Part shown: in pieces, positions 26,025-35,653 of the stretch
Layout: every line of letters starts with the position of its first letter
Numbering within the stretch: position 1 is the stretch's first letter
Assembly: GCF_000814675.1 (NCBI RefSeq)
Contig: NZ_JWIG01000029.1
Span: 62,001 to 126,000, forward strand
From: Pseudoalteromonas distincta
GTDB lineage: Bacteria > Pseudomonadota > Gammaproteobacteria > Enterobacterales > Alteromonadaceae
Direction: 5' to 3'
DNA length: 64,000 bases
Made by a program: the position numbers and the translations under genes
The notes under the pieces: model-generated
Seen by the model: only the letters and a program-made list of their open reading frames with translations
What the model was told of the DNA's origin: nothing
Databases searched by the model: none

Positions 26025-26483
26025 TTACAAAGGAAGGGAAGTACTGCGTTTTACACATGTCATTGTTACATTAGAATGTACTTCTTGAACGTATTCTAAG
26101 CTTAGTAAATTATCGCGCACAAAATGCTCATACCCTTCTATGCCTTGTGAAATTATGCGTAGCATAAAGTCCATGGTACCAGCCATAGTGTAACACTCTG
26201 TTACCTCGTCGTAGCTCATGATCAGCTTTTCAAACTCAGCAAGATTCTTTTTACCGTGATTTGATAAACGCACATGTGCATATACAAGCATATCAAAGCC
26301 AAGTTTTTTCTCATCTAAAAGAGCCACTTTGCTTTTTATATAACCATCTTGCTCTAGCTTAGCGATTCGACGCCAGCATGGAGATTGAGACAAGCCTACT
26401 TTATCTGCAATTTCTGCGGTTGATAAACTAGCATCTTGTTGTAAAAGTGCCAATATTTGGCGATCTACGTGATTTAGAGACAT
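26025..26483 (-). CDS. Lrp/AsnC family transcriptional regulator
   Basis: A 152-residue regulator. The N-terminal winged helix-turn-helix (VDRQILALLQQDASLSTAEIADKVGLSQSPCWRRI, read here by its LSTAEIADKVGLSQSPC helix pair) is followed by the RAM/AsnC ligand domain (VTECYTMAGTMDFMLRI). The length equals that of E. coli DecR (YbaO), and it is shorter than Lrp (164), so I do not call it lrp itself. Such proteins respond to amino acids. The neighbouring SulP and gloC genes give no clear clue to the target. Confidence 0.85.
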   Translation of the reverse strand: MSLNHVDRQILALLQQDASLSTAEIADKVGLSQSPCWRRIAKLEQDGYIKSKVALLDEKKLGFDMLVYAHVRLSNHGKKNLAEFEKLIMSYDEVTECYTMAGTMDFMLRIISQGIEGYEHFVRDNLLSLEYVQEVHSNVTMTCVKRSTSLPL

Positions 26484-26589
26484 TTTATTTCTTATTTATC
26501 AAATAAACTGGTTAAATTATACAACCATTTTAAAACTCAGTCTGCTTATTTTTAATGTTTATGCAGTTTGTAAACTTAAAATAAGTAAC

Positions 26590-27231
26590 TTAACCAAACT
26601 TACCACTCACAAAAGGATTTGTTTTCTTTTCAAATCCCACCGTAGTGTCGCTACCATGTCCTGCCAGTATTTTAGTATTATCAGGTAAGGTTAAAATATG
26701 CGTCTTAATCGACTCTATAAGTTGTTCACTGTTCCCCTTAGGGAAGTCAGTGCGCCCTACTGAGCCTTTAAAAATAACATCACCTACAATAACGCATTCA
26801 TTCTCTTGTTGATAAAACACAATATGACCGGGTGTATGCCCTGGGCAATGCTTCACTAAAAAGCTAAGTTTACCTACGCTCACGGTGTCGTTATGGTTTA
26901 GCCAAATATCCGGATAAAACGGTTCAATGGGTTTAAATCCAAACATCTGTGCTTGCATAGGTAAGTTTTCAAACCAAAAGTGCTCATCTTTTTGTGGACC
27001 AATAATTTGTACGTTAAATTGATTTCGTAAAATATCAGCCCCACCCACATGATCTAAATGCCCGTGCGTTAACCAAATAGCACTTAATGCTAGTTTATTC
27101 TCATTAAGGACCGTTATTATTTTATCAGTGTCGCCACCTGGGTCGATAACCACAGCGTGTTTAGTTTCGCTACACCAAATAATACGGCTGTTTTGTGCAA
27201 AGGCAGTGACAGGTATAGTTATGATTTCCAT
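26590..27231 (-). CDS. gloC: Metallo-beta-lactamase fold hydrolase, type II glyoxalase (YcbL/GloC-like)
   Basis: A 213-residue hydrolase very close in layout to E. coli GloC/YcbL (215 residues), which hydrolyses S-lactoylglutathione. Metal-binding motifs are THGHLDHVGG, HCPGHTPGH, GDVIFKGSVGRTDFP and GHGSDTTVGFE. The alignment with YcbL supports the start at 27231 (MEIITIPVTAF); the frame stays open upstream to 27267 but overlaps the M14 gene. It begins one base after the M14 peptidase stop, so the two are probably translated from one mRNA. Confidence 0.88.
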   Translation of the reverse strand: MEIITIPVTAFAQNSRIIWCSETKHAVVIDPGGDTDKIITVLNENKLALSAIWLTHGHLDHVGGADILRNQFNVQIIGPQKDEHFWFENLPMQAQMFGFKPIEPFYPDIWLNHNDTVSVGKLSFLVKHCPGHTPGHIVFYQQENECVIVGDVIFKGSVGRTDFPKGNSEQLIESIKTHILTLPDNTKILAGHGSDTTVGFEKKTNPFVSGKFG

Positions 27232-27232
27232 A

Positions 27233-29050
27233 TTAAATTTCTTTACTTTTTTGATCTGGAATAACAACTTCTTCTTCGAATGACATAAGTATTGGATACT
27301 TTAAGTACGCTTGATCATAAAATGGACTTTGCTCATATAACCAGTTTAATCGTGCCTCTGCGTCACTTGCGAATGATTTATCTTTAAGTTTTTTATCAAA
27401 CTTAAGCGCAAGTTTTGGGTTATCTTTTAGCATTTGGCGTGCATACGGAATTAGCGCATAGTTTTCCATATATTCAGTACGCTGAAAAATAGTATTAAAC
27501 TCACCCCACGCAAAAAATGAATCAGGGGCTTCTGGGTGCAATAAATGCACAGCAAGCTCACCTGCTTTTTGTTGAGTATTGACTTGATACCAACCATCTA
27601 AATCTACATTTATAGCGGGGACGTAATCAAAAGTTGCTGATACTCTAAAGCGCCCTTCAAATGGTGCTTTATCAAACGTGTAGTCTGCCACCTTTGCAAC
27701 TTTCAAAGGCTGTGTGTTTGCCCCTTCAAGTTTATTAATAGAGACACCATGTAACTTTAGTTTCTTAATTATATTGCGATATACAGGCGGAATAAAAAAA
27801 GCTTTAGGTACTTCAACTGTATGTTGTACATCTTTTTGCCAATAAATAGGTAAGTCAGTATATGTATGTGCTTTACCCAAATACTTCACTTCATTTTGAC
27901 CCGAAAGTGAATTCATGCTTGATGAATATTCAATGCCTTTAAACTGTGCAATAGTATCAGCTTGCTTGGCATAGCCACGCTTTACTATTAACTGTTTAGG
28001 AACAAATTCTTGTTCTTTTTTTACTGCATTAGCTAATTCATGACTGTGCTTTGATAGCGCAGTAATAGCACCATCTAAAAATACATAAGTTCCCAATACA
28101 CGTTGCTTGTAAGGCTTCAATGAATGATTTTCGACTAAAATAGTCGGCAATGACTTTAAATCCCCCCAACCATTTGAAAAACGTGGCGTAGCAACCCAGC
28201 CCGCTAACCCTTTTTTAAAGTCGCGTTTATCCATAACAAAAACAAGTGGTCCTGGGATGTGTCCTTGCTTCGCTAGCGTATCGTCAATGAGAGGTTTAAA
28301 AAACTGGTTTAATGCATCAGATACCGCAGGCGATTCGCTCGAAAATACCGGATTGTAACCATAAGTCACATCGTATTGGTAATCTGCGCCGTCGGTAACG
28401 TGTACATCAATGTATAAATTTGGGTTGTAGTCGTTAATAACCTTTAAAACACTTCTAACTTCTGGGGTATCTAATTTAGTAAAATCACGATTTAAATTAA
28501 GGTTATTAGCATTTGTTCTAAAGCCCATTTTTGCAGGGCCCCGTTGATTAATGCGATTGAATGCACTGCTACGTTCGTGACCATCTACATTTAAAATAGG
28601 AATAAATAATATGTTTACCTTTTTTAAAATGTCACGGCGCTTACCCGTCGCTATATCTCTGAGTAACATGAACATGGCATCTTTACCGTCTATCTCACCA
28701 GAATGTATTCCTGCCTGGATAAAAATAGTTGGCTTAGTGCTATTAGCCATTTGCCTTGCTTCAAAAAAACCTTGCTCACTGGCAATCAACATTTTTATTG
28801 CGCGTTTACTATTACTATAGCCAATGGTTTGAGATTGAAACTGAGTAGGGTTTGCAGCAACTAACCTATCTACAAATGCCATTGTATTTGCATAATCGGG
28901 CGACGCTTCACCTGCAGATAACTCAAAGTCAGTAGTTAACGGCCCTTGTTTTTGTAAAAGCTCTACGCTTTTCCCCTGCCACTCAATGAGTGGAGGTAAG
29001 TGTGCGTCATACGCCACACTTGCAGATAAAATTAGTAAACTTGCAAACAT
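27233..29050 (-). CDS. M14 family zinc carboxypeptidase-like protein, secreted
   Basis: A 605-residue protein with a short signal peptide (MFASLLILSASVAYDA). The M14 catalytic domain shows AGIHSGEIDGKD (first His and Glu zinc ligands), the RNANNLNLNRDF-type segment with substrate-binding Arg/Asn, and LYIDVHVTDGADY with the third zinc ligand His. A possible general base is in LVENHSLKPYKQRVLG. The C-terminal ~250 residues form an accessory region. I chose ATG 29050 (AGAGA before it) over TTG 29065. Likely role is periplasmic or secreted peptide degradation; gloC follows directly. Confidence 0.85.
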   Translation of the reverse strand: MFASLLILSASVAYDAHLPPLIEWQGKSVELLQKQGPLTTDFELSAGEASPDYANTMAFVDRLVAANPTQFQSQTIGYSNSKRAIKMLIASEQGFFEARQMANSTKPTIFIQAGIHSGEIDGKDAMFMLLRDIATGKRRDILKKVNILFIPILNVDGHERSSAFNRINQRGPAKMGFRTNANNLNLNRDFTKLDTPEVRSVLKVINDYNPNLYIDVHVTDGADYQYDVTYGYNPVFSSESPAVSDALNQFFKPLIDDTLAKQGHIPGPLVFVMDKRDFKKGLAGWVATPRFSNGWGDLKSLPTILVENHSLKPYKQRVLGTYVFLDGAITALSKHSHELANAVKKEQEFVPKQLIVKRGYAKQADTIAQFKGIEYSSSMNSLSGQNEVKYLGKAHTYTDLPIYWQKDVQHTVEVPKAFFIPPVYRNIIKKLKLHGVSINKLEGANTQPLKVAKVADYTFDKAPFEGRFRVSATFDYVPAINVDLDGWYQVNTQQKAGELAVHLLHPEAPDSFFAWGEFNTIFQRTEYMENYALIPYARQMLKDNPKLALKFDKKLKDKSFASDAEARLNWLYEQSPFYDQAYLKYPILMSFEEEVVIPDQKSKEI

Positions 29051-29202
29051 AAAATTCTCTAACAAACGCCTTAATTATATAAATTATATCAACTAAATTT
29101 TTTATAATGAGGAAACTGCGGTGATTCAACAAAAAAATGCAGCCAAATACATTTCACTCATTCACACCTGTGTTTTTAGGCTTTATAACCTTATTAAGTA
29201 TT

Positions 29203-29393
29203 ATACCAATGCGCAATAATACTTAATCATTTTGCGGGGCTAACCATGTCGCTACCTGCGTTAAAAAACCCTCATTTACGACTGCATGGATGCAGGAGCA
29301 ATTGCCGAGAACAACTAAATAGCGAATTTTTGCCTAGCTATCAACACGTTTTTCCGCCCTCAAAATAGATCATTTAATTAAGCGAATTGGTAT
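29203..29393. mobile_element. MITE-like repeat A, copy 2 (intact, 191 bp)
   Basis: The ends are ATACCAATGCGC and its near-complement GCGAATTGGTAT, giving imperfect terminal inverted repeats that extend into TAATTAAATGATC-like sequence. The interior shares blocks with copy 1 at 9775-10246, including ACGACTGCATGGATGCA (29278-29294) and CAAAATAGATCA. No frame is coding. It lies in the 423-base gap between the M14 gene and rplT. Confidence 0.75.
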
Positions 29394-29427
29394 TACTCAT
29401 TGGTTTAAGTTACTAAATTACAGGCAC

Positions 29428-29454
29428 AAAAAAAGGAGCCATAGGCTCCTTTTT
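29428..29454 (-). terminator. Terminator of the thrS-infC-rpmI-rplT operon
   Basis: AAAAAGGAGCC (29430-29440) and GGCTCCTTTTT (29444-29454) form an 11 bp stem with a 3-base loop and a T run on the minus strand. It lies 20 bases after the rplT stop. The operon therefore ends here and does not continue into pheST as in E. coli. Confidence 0.9.
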
Positions 29455-29473
29455 AATACTTATATAAAAAAGC

Positions 29474-29833
29474 TTAAGCGGCTAGGCCTTCTTTTGCTTT
29501 TTCTACAAGCGCTGCGAATGCAACTTGGTCATAAACAGCGATATCTGCAAGGATCTTACGATCGATTTCTACAGAAGTCTTTTTAAGACCATTGATAAAA
29601 CGGCTGTAAGACAGACCATTTTGACGTGAAGCAGCATTGATACGTGCAATCCATAATTGACGGAAAGTACGTTTCTTCGCACGACGGTCACGGTAAGCGT
29701 ATTGACCCGCTTTAGTAACAGCCTGGAAAGCTACGCGGTAAACACGTGAACGTGCTCCGTAGTAACCTTTTGCTTGTTTTAAAACTTTTTTGTGACGTGC
29801 ACGTGCGACAACGCCGCGTTTAACTCTTGCCAT
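29474..29833 (-). CDS. rplT: 50S ribosomal protein L20
   Basis: A 119-residue basic protein that binds 23S rRNA early in 50S assembly. It shows the family pattern [20 protein letters not shown] at the N-terminus and [13 protein letters not shown] at the end. In E. coli L20 also represses its own operon by binding the rpmI leader; the 211-base leader here before rpmI leaves room for this. It follows rpmI by 15 bases, with GGGG as ribosome site. Confidence 0.97.
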   Translation of the reverse strand: MARVKRGVVARARHKKVLKQAKGYYGARSRVYRVAFQAVTKAGQYAYRDRRAKKRTFRQLWIARINAASRQNGLSYSRFINGLKKTSVEIDRKILADIAVYDQVAFAALVEKAKEGLAA

Positions 29834-29848
29834 TTCTAAAAACCCCTA

Positions 29849-30049
29849 TTAAGCGAACGGTAACATACGTGAAACTAGACCATGGTCATTTTTATGAACC
29901 ATCATCTTAGGACGTAGGTGTAACTTACGCTTAGAAGTTTTCTTAGTCAGAATATGACGAAGATGCGCTTGTTTACGCTTGAAACCGCCAGAAGCAGTCT
30001 TTTTGAAACGCTTAGCAGCGCCACTGTGACTTTTTAGCTTATAAGCCAT
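29849..30049 (-). CDS. rpmI: 50S ribosomal protein L35
   Basis: A 66-residue, highly basic ribosomal protein (E. coli L35 is 65). Family segments are [20 protein letters not shown] and [19 protein letters not shown] lies eight bases before the ATG. It sits between infC and rplT in the conserved order. Confidence 0.97.
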   Translation of the reverse strand: MAYKLKSHSGAAKRFKKTASGGFKRKQAHLRHILTKKTSKRKLHLRPKMMVHKNDHGLVSRMLPFA

Positions 30050-30260
30050 TGCAATAACTCCAATTGTATTGCTTTTAAATTAGTAAGCAGGCGTGAGATA
30101 TATTTCTATAGCTCCACTTTTAGGCCTAACTTACTGCCATGTTCCGGTGAAGACCCAACATAAATGCCGCAATCTTACTTTAAGACCGGTTAACTCAGGT
30201 GAATATTCGCATATTGCTTGCAGACCTGAGCTAATTTCGGTGCGTATTATCGCTTAAAAA
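30050..30260 (-). promoter_or_regulatory. infC-rpmI leader with inverted repeats, candidate L20 control region
   Basis: This 211-base non-coding stretch separates infC from rpmI, which is long for this operon. On the plus strand CTCAGGT (30194-30200) and ACCTGAG (30224-30230) form a hairpin with a smaller AATAT/ATATT stem inside. In E. coli the region upstream of rpmI contains the L20 binding site and pseudoknot for autorepression. The length and pairing here agree with such a role, but I cannot fold the full RNA. Confidence 0.45.
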
Positions 30261-30806
30261 TTATTTTTTAGCAACAGGCGCCATCATCATAACCATTTGG
30301 CGGCCTTCAACACGATTTGGGAAAGACTCAACTACTGCAAGCTCTTCTAAATCGGCTTTGATACGGTTTAATAATTCTATACCAATTTCTTGGTGAGCCA
30401 TTTCACGACCACGGAAGCGGATAGTAATCTTAGCTTTATCACCAGCTTCTAAGAACTTACGTAAGTTGCGAAGCTTAACCTGATAATCACCTTCATCCGT
30501 ACCAGGACGGAATTTGATTTCTTTTATCTGGATTTGCTTTTGCTTCTTCTTCTGCTCTTTTAGTTCTTTGCTTTTTTCAAAGATGAACTTACCGTAGTCC
30601 ATGATTCTACAAACAGGCGGCTCAGCGTTTGGACTGATCTCAACAAGATCAACACCCGCTGCATCGGCCATAGTTTGCGCGTCTTGTAATGACTGAATTC
30701 CAGCTTGTTCGCCTTCAATGTCAATTAAACGAACTTCTTGCGCTGTAATTTCTTCGTTAATACGATTTTTTTGAGCTGTTTGTTGCCCTTTCTTGCCGCC
30801 TCTAAT
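30261..30806 (-). CDS. infC: Translation initiation factor IF-3
   Basis: IF-3 binds the 30S subunit, checks start codon pairing and prevents 70S formation. I place the start at the ATT codon at 30806: GGAGG lies eight bases before it, and the protein then begins at IRGGKKGQQ, matching E. coli MKGGKRVQ. This gives 181 residues against 180 in E. coli, whose infC also starts at ATT, which IF-3 itself discriminates against for autoregulation. An upstream in-frame start at 30830 would place the ribosome site inside the gene. Both IF-3 domains and the linker [17 protein letters not shown] are present. Confidence 0.96.
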   Translation of the reverse strand: MRGGKKGQQTAQKNRINEEITAQEVRLIDIEGEQAGIQSLQDAQTMADAAGVDLVEISPNAEPPVCRIMDYGKFIFEKSKELKEQKKKQKQIQIKEIKFRPGTDEGDYQVKLRNLRKFLEAGDKAKITIRFRGREMAHQEIGIELLNRIKADLEELAVVESFPNRVEGRQMVMMMAPVAKK

Positions 30807-30880
30807 AGTACGTTCCTCCAAGAATATCAATAATATAAGCGTGTAAATGGCTGTTTGTTAATGCCTTACACGCTCGATTT

Positions 30881-32791
30881 TTACTGTCGATTTTTAATTT
30901 CTTCACTAATTTTAGCTACAAAATCATCAACATTAAATTTGCCAAGGTCTTCACCTGTGCGAGTACGCACTGCTACTTCTTGCTGTTCAACTTCTTTATC
31001 GCCAACAACAAGCAAGTATGGAATACGCTTCAGTGTATGCTCACGGATTTTAAAGCCAATCTTCTCATTTCTCAAGTCAGCAGCGGCTCTAATTCCAAGT
31101 TTATTTAATTTTTGTACAACTTCTTTAACATAAGGAGCCTGTTTATCGGTAATATTCATAATTACCACTTGCTTTGGTGCAAGCCACGTCGGGAATAAAC
31201 CAGCGTACTCTTCAGTTAAAATGCCAATAAAGCGTTCAATAGAACCTAAAATAGCACGATGTATCATTACAGGTGTACGACGCTCGTTATTTTCTGCTAC
31301 ATAAGTAGCACCTAAACGACCCGGTAATGCAAAGTCTAATTGCACTGTACCACACTGCCACGCTCTGTCTAAACAATCGTACAAAGTAAATTCAATCTTC
31401 GGACCGTAAAACGCGCCTTCGCCCGGAAGATAATCAAATTCAATATCGTTTAGCTTAAGTGCATCAGCTAAAGCAAGCTCTGCTTTATCCCACATATGGT
31501 CTTCACCAATGCGTTGTTCTGGGCGAGTAGATAGCTTAACTACAATCTTCTCAAATCCGAATGTTTCATATGTATCATAAACCATCTTAATACACGCTGA
31601 CACTTCGTCCATTATCTGCTCTTCAGTACAGAAAATGTGAGCATCATCTTGTGTAAAGCCACGTACACGCATTAAACCGTGTAGTGCACCTGATGGTTCA
31701 TTACGGTGACAACAACCAAATTCAGCCATACGAAGTGGTAAATCACGGTACGATTTTAAACCTTGGTTAAAGATTTGCACGTGACCAGGACAGTTCATAG
31801 GTTTAATTGCGTATTCACGTTTTTCAGACTCAGTGGTAAACATTGCTTCTGAATATTTTTCCCAGTGACCTGATTTTTCCCAAAGTGAACGGTCCATCAT
31901 CATTGGACCTTTTACTTCTTCGTACTCATATTCGCGTAATTTTTCACGTACAAATTCTTCAAGCTCGCGGTAAATGCTCCAACCATCGTTGTGCCAAAAT
32001 ACCATGCCTGGTGCTTCTTCTTGCCAATGCCATAAATCAAGCGCTTTACCAATACGACGGTGATCGCGTTTTTCAGCTTCTTCAAGGCGCTTTAAATACG
32101 CTTTAAGTTGCTTTTTATCGCCCCACGCGGTGCCATAAATGCGTTGTAGCATTTTGTTTTCTGAATCACCACGCCAATATGCACCCGCCACTTTCATTAT
32201 TTTGAAGTTTTGGCAAAATTTCATGTTAGGAACGTGAGGTCCACGACACATGTCTACATATTCTTCGTGATGATATAAACCTGGGCGGTCATCTTTAGCG
32301 ATGTTTTCGTCCAGAATTTCTATTTTGTATGTTTCGCCACGCGCTTCAAATGTATCGCGTGCTTCTTGCCAGCTTACTGTTTTTTTCACTACGTCGTAGT
32401 TGGTTTTTGCAAGTTGCAGCATACGCTTTTCAATTGCTTCAAGATCATCTTGTGATAATGAATGTTCCATATCGATATCGTAGTAAAAACCGTTATCAAT
32501 GGTAGGACCAATTGCCATTTTTGCGTCTGGGAAAAGTTGCTTAACGGCATGACCAATTAAGTGAGCACAAGAGTGACGAATGATTTCAAGGCCGTCATCG
32601 TCTTTAGCGGTAATGATCTCAAGACGAGAGTCTTTACTAATTAAATCACATGCATCAACACGGTCGCCATTAACACGACCCGCAATGGTCGCTTTAGCTA
32701 AACCAGGACCAATGTCGTTTGCAACATCAAGCGTGCTTACAGGGTTTTCAAAACTACGTTGACTTCCGTCTGGAAGAGTAATAACTGGCAT
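30881..32791 (-). CDS. thrS: Threonine--tRNA ligase
   Basis: A 636-residue class II aminoacyl-tRNA synthetase. The N-terminal TGS domain ([19 protein letters not shown]) and the editing domain with [16 protein letters not shown] are present. The catalytic core has [10 protein letters not shown] with the zinc Cys and [20 protein letters not shown] (motif 2, read in part), and [19 protein letters not shown] (motif 3). The C-terminal anticodon-binding domain is complete. AGGA lies six bases before the ATG. It is the first gene of the operon with infC, rpmI and rplT, in the E. coli order. Confidence 0.97.
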   Translation of the reverse strand: MPVITLPDGSQRSFENPVSTLDVANDIGPGLAKATIAGRVNGDRVDACDLISKDSRLEIITAKDDDGLEIIRHSCAHLIGHAVKQLFPDAKMAIGPTIDNGFYYDIDMEHSLSQDDLEAIEKRMLQLAKTNYDVVKKTVSWQEARDTFEARGETYKIEILDENIAKDDRPGLYHHEEYVDMCRGPHVPNMKFCQNFKIMKVAGAYWRGDSENKMLQRIYGTAWGDKKQLKAYLKRLEEAEKRDHRRIGKALDLWHWQEEAPGMVFWHNDGWSIYRELEEFVREKLREYEYEEVKGPMMMDRSLWEKSGHWEKYSEAMFTTESEKREYAIKPMNCPGHVQIFNQGLKSYRDLPLRMAEFGCCHRNEPSGALHGLMRVRGFTQDDAHIFCTEEQIMDEVSACIKMVYDTYETFGFEKIVVKLSTRPEQRIGEDHMWDKAELALADALKLNDIEFDYLPGEGAFYGPKIEFTLYDCLDRAWQCGTVQLDFALPGRLGATYVAENNERRTPVMIHRAILGSIERFIGILTEEYAGLFPTWLAPKQVVIMNITDKQAPYVKEVVQKLNKLGIRAAADLRNEKIGFKIREHTLKRIPYLLVVGDKEVEQQEVAVRTRTGEDLGKFNVDDFVAKISEEIKNRQ

Positions 32792-33145
32792 TATAAATCC
32801 TTGCTACAGTGGTGACACCTACAATGTATCACGTGTATTTTTAATAAATTAAATGAGAATGACTCGACAACGCTTTTACGAATAAGCATTGACTAATATA
32901 TGTAGATGAGGAGTCTATTCAACTACAAAGATATATTGTCGCGTGCCGCGCATTTAATTACAAGTTTAAAGGGGTGAAATCCACCCGTTTTATCCACAAA
33001 ATGTAGCTTTTAAAGCAAAAAAATCATTTTATTAAAATATAAAAGCATCAATGCATTAATTACGCGCCTACAACTATACCCACACTCGCATTTTAATGTG
33101 CGTTGCGTATAATACTGCGTAATTAAGTTATTTTAGAGAATAGAC
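32792..33145. other. Divergent thrS / DUF3010 intergenic region
   Basis: This 354-base gap carries the promoters for thrS (minus) and the DUF3010 gene (plus). It is strongly AT-rich. A small hairpin (GGGTG at 32972-32976 with CACCC at 32982-32986) lies about 180 bases upstream of thrS and might belong to a thrS leader or operator. No coding frame or repeat was seen. Confidence 0.5.
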
Positions 33146-33592
33146 ATGAGAACATGTGGTGTAGAAATTACCGGTAGTGATGTACTACTTTGTATTTTAA
33201 GTAAAGATAATGACGTATTTGATATTCGCGATGTGCGCCAAACACGCTTTACCTTAGGTAACGGTAACGACACTGAAGTAATGCGTAAATTTCAATTCGA
33301 TTTTGCAAAACTAATGCAAGATTACCAAATTGATTCTGTTGCAATTCGTGAGCGTCAGCCTAAAGGTAAATTTGCTGGCAGTGCAAAAGGCTTTAAAATG
33401 GAAACTGCAATTCAATTAATCGACAACTTAGATGTACGTTTATTTACTACAACTGAAGTTAAAGAGCAGTTAAAACGCAACCCCATCCCTATTGATTTTG
33501 AAGAAACAGGCCTTAAAAAGTACCAAGAAAATGCTTTTGTAAACGCTTACGTTTACATCATGAAAAAAACATACCGCAGCGACGAAATGTAA
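33146..33592 (+). CDS. DUF3010 family protein
   Basis: A 148-residue cytoplasmic protein that I assign to DUF3010 from overall pattern. The N-terminus RTCGVEITGSDVLLCIL resembles the first strand of an RNase H-like fold, and acidic residues follow later (TTTEVKEQL, IPIDFEETGLKKYQENAF). A nuclease-like fold is therefore possible, but no activity is known to me. The terminator downstream indicates that it is transcribed alone. Confidence 0.7.
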   Translation: MRTCGVEITGSDVLLCILSKDNDVFDIRDVRQTRFTLGNGNDTEVMRKFQFDFAKLMQDYQIDSVAIRERQPKGKFAGSAKGFKMETAIQLIDNLDVRLFTTTEVKEQLKRNPIPIDFEETGLKKYQENAFVNAYVYIMKKTYRSDEM

Positions 33593-33608
33593 ACTCATTA
33601 CTCGTTTA

Positions 33609-33643
33609 AAAACGCGTACTTACATTGTAAGACGCGTTTTTTT
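33609..33643 (+). terminator. Terminator of the DUF3010 gene
   Basis: AAAACGCGT (33609-33617) pairs with ACGCGTTTT (33632-33640), and inside it CTTACA pairs with TGTAAG. Seven T follow from 33637. It lies 17 bases after the stop. Confidence 0.88.
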
Positions 33644-33777
33644 GTGTCTAAAAAGTAGTATTAGCTTTTATTAATCTAATAATACATTAGTCTAACTGCA
33701 CTTCTCTTTGTCGACAATATGTGTTTATTTTAACTTTGTAGTTTACATAACTCACACACATTTTCATGGAGAGAGCA

Positions 33778-35511
33778 ATGCACACACACACTATTGCGGT
33801 AAAAGAAGTAGAACAAATAAATCACTTGCCGTTATCTCAAAGCTACTTTAAAGGTATACAAAGCACACCTTTAACAAATTCGACTATCGGGGAGTACTTT
33901 GACTTTATTGTCGACAAAAATCCAAAGGCGTTAGCTGTTGTAGTTCATCACCAGGGTATTCGCTTAACGTATAAAGAATTTCAAAAAGAAGTTAATCAGC
34001 TTGCTATGGGGTTACTTGCCCTTGGCGTGAAACCAGGCGAGCGTGTTGGCATTTGGTCTCCTAATAATATTGAGTGGTGCTTAACCCAATTTGCAACGGC
34101 AAAAATTGGCGCAATAATGGTGTGCATCAACCCGGCCTATCGCCCTAACGAATTACAATACGCCTTAAATAGTGTTGAATGCTCTACTCTAATCACAGCA
34201 TCAAACTTTAAAGGCAGTGATTATTTAGAAATGCTCAATGGTTTGGCTCCAGAACTTGCAACTTGCGATAAAGACACACTTAATTTAAAAGCACTGCCCA
34301 CTCTTAAAAATATAATCCGCATTGGCGATGAAGCATCTCCTGGTATGCACTCTTTTAATGATGTTATTAACTTGCCAACATCAGCACATGAGCTTGAATT
34401 AAAAGCAATAGGTGCAAACTTAAATGCTGAGCAAGACATCAATATACAATTTACATCAGGCACAACAGGTAACCCAAAAGGCGCAACGCTCACTCATAAA
34501 AACATTTTAAATAATGCGCTATTCGTCGCCGAATCTATGCACTTTACGAGCGATGACAAGTTATGTATCCCTATCCCGTTATATCATTGCTTTGCAATGG
34601 TATTGGGTAGCTTATTGTGTGTTAGTAAAGGTGCAGCAGCCATTTACCCAAGTGATTCGTTCGATGCAAAAACCACGCTTGATGTAGTTCAACAAGAAGG
34701 ATGTACAGCGCTGCACGGTGTACCTACTATGTTTATTAGTGAGCTTGAGCTGAGTAATTTTAACGATTATGACCTAAGTACTTTACGCACGGGTGTAATG
34801 GCAGGCTCTACATGCCCAGAGCAAGTAATGCGCAAAGTACAAACACAAATGAACATGCATCAAGTACTGATTGCTTACGGGCAAACGGAGTGCAGCCCCA
34901 TAAACAATATTACCGAAACAGACTCTTCAATAGAGCGGCAAGTAACAACGGTTGGCCGCGCACTTGCCCATACCGAGGTTAAAATAATTGACGAGCTGGG
35001 TAACATTCAAAAAATTGGTCAACCTGGCGAAGTGTGTAGTAAAGGCGCAGGCATAATGCGCTGCTATTGGAATGACGATGCTAAAACAAAAGCCACAATA
35101 GATGAAAGTGGTTGGCTACACTCTGGCGATTTAGGTGTCATGGATACAGAAGGGTTTGTCACGATTGTTGGCCGTATTAAAGATATGATTATTCGCGGCG
35201 GCGAAAACATTTACCCGCGCGAAATAGAAGAAGTACTTTACACCTACCCTGGCATTCAAGATGCTGCCATATTTGGTATAACCGATGAAAAGTATGGCGA
35301 AGAAGTGTGCGCTTGGATCCAACCAAAAGAAGATGCTGTACTTGATGAGCAAGCAATTCGTGAGTTTTTAAAAGACAAACTAGCCTACTTTAAAATGCCA
35401 CGACATATCCGTTTTGTAGAAAACTACCCAATGACAGTAACAGGTAAACTGCAAAAATTTAAAATGCGCGAGCAAATGCAAGAAGAGCTAAGCGACAACG
35501 CTTTTTCCTAG
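33778..35511 (+). CDS. AMP-dependent fatty acyl-CoA synthetase
   Basis: A 577-residue AMP-forming acyl-CoA ligase. Motifs are the P-loop-like FTSGTTGNPKGATLTH, YGQTECSP, the Asp of WLHSGDLGVMD, the hinge GRIKDMIIRGGENIYPREIEE (only in part counted here) and the C-terminal catalytic Lys in TVTGKLQKFKM. It probably activates medium- or long-chain fatty acids for beta-oxidation; it resembles AtuH/FadD3-like enzymes more than E. coli FadD, so I give no symbol. I chose ATG 33778 because GGAGAG precedes it by a few bases, within the alternative start at 33766. Confidence 0.9.
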   Translation: MHTHTIAVKEVEQINHLPLSQSYFKGIQSTPLTNSTIGEYFDFIVDKNPKALAVVVHHQGIRLTYKEFQKEVNQLAMGLLALGVKPGERVGIWSPNNIEWCLTQFATAKIGAIMVCINPAYRPNELQYALNSVECSTLITASNFKGSDYLEMLNGLAPELATCDKDTLNLKALPTLKNIIRIGDEASPGMHSFNDVINLPTSAHELELKAIGANLNAEQDINIQFTSGTTGNPKGATLTHKNILNNALFVAESMHFTSDDKLCIPIPLYHCFAMVLGSLLCVSKGAAAIYPSDSFDAKTTLDVVQQEGCTALHGVPTMFISELELSNFNDYDLSTLRTGVMAGSTCPEQVMRKVQTQMNMHQVLIAYGQTECSPINNITETDSSIERQVTTVGRALAHTEVKIIDELGNIQKIGQPGEVCSKGAGIMRCYWNDDAKTKATIDESGWLHSGDLGVMDTEGFVTIVGRIKDMIIRGGENIYPREIEEVLYTYPGIQDAAIFGITDEKYGEEVCAWIQPKEDAVLDEQAIREFLKDKLAYFKMPRHIRFVENYPMTVTGKLQKFKMREQMQEELSDNAFS

Positions 35512-35609
35512 TTTCGTCTTTAAGTAACTGAGGCTCTGGATAGGGAATTTATCTCAGAGCTATGTTCAGAGCTAGCAGCGTTAAATTTACGTATGTTAGG
35601 ACTAATACT

Positions 35610-35639
35610 AAAAAGCACAGCCAATTGGCTGTGCTTTTT
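35610..35639. terminator. Bidirectional terminator between acyl-CoA synthetase and hflX
   Basis: A perfect 30-base palindrome: AAAAAGCACAGCCAA (35610-35624) and TTGGCTGTGCTTTTT (35625-35639). It lies between convergent genes, 14 bases from the hflX stop. Confidence 0.9.
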
Positions 35640-35653
35640 ATGTACTGAATTTA

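Noticed and set aside
32960-32990. T-box or riboswitch before thrS
   Set aside because: T-boxes are not expected in gammaproteobacteria and no T-box core sequence is visible; only a small hairpin remains.
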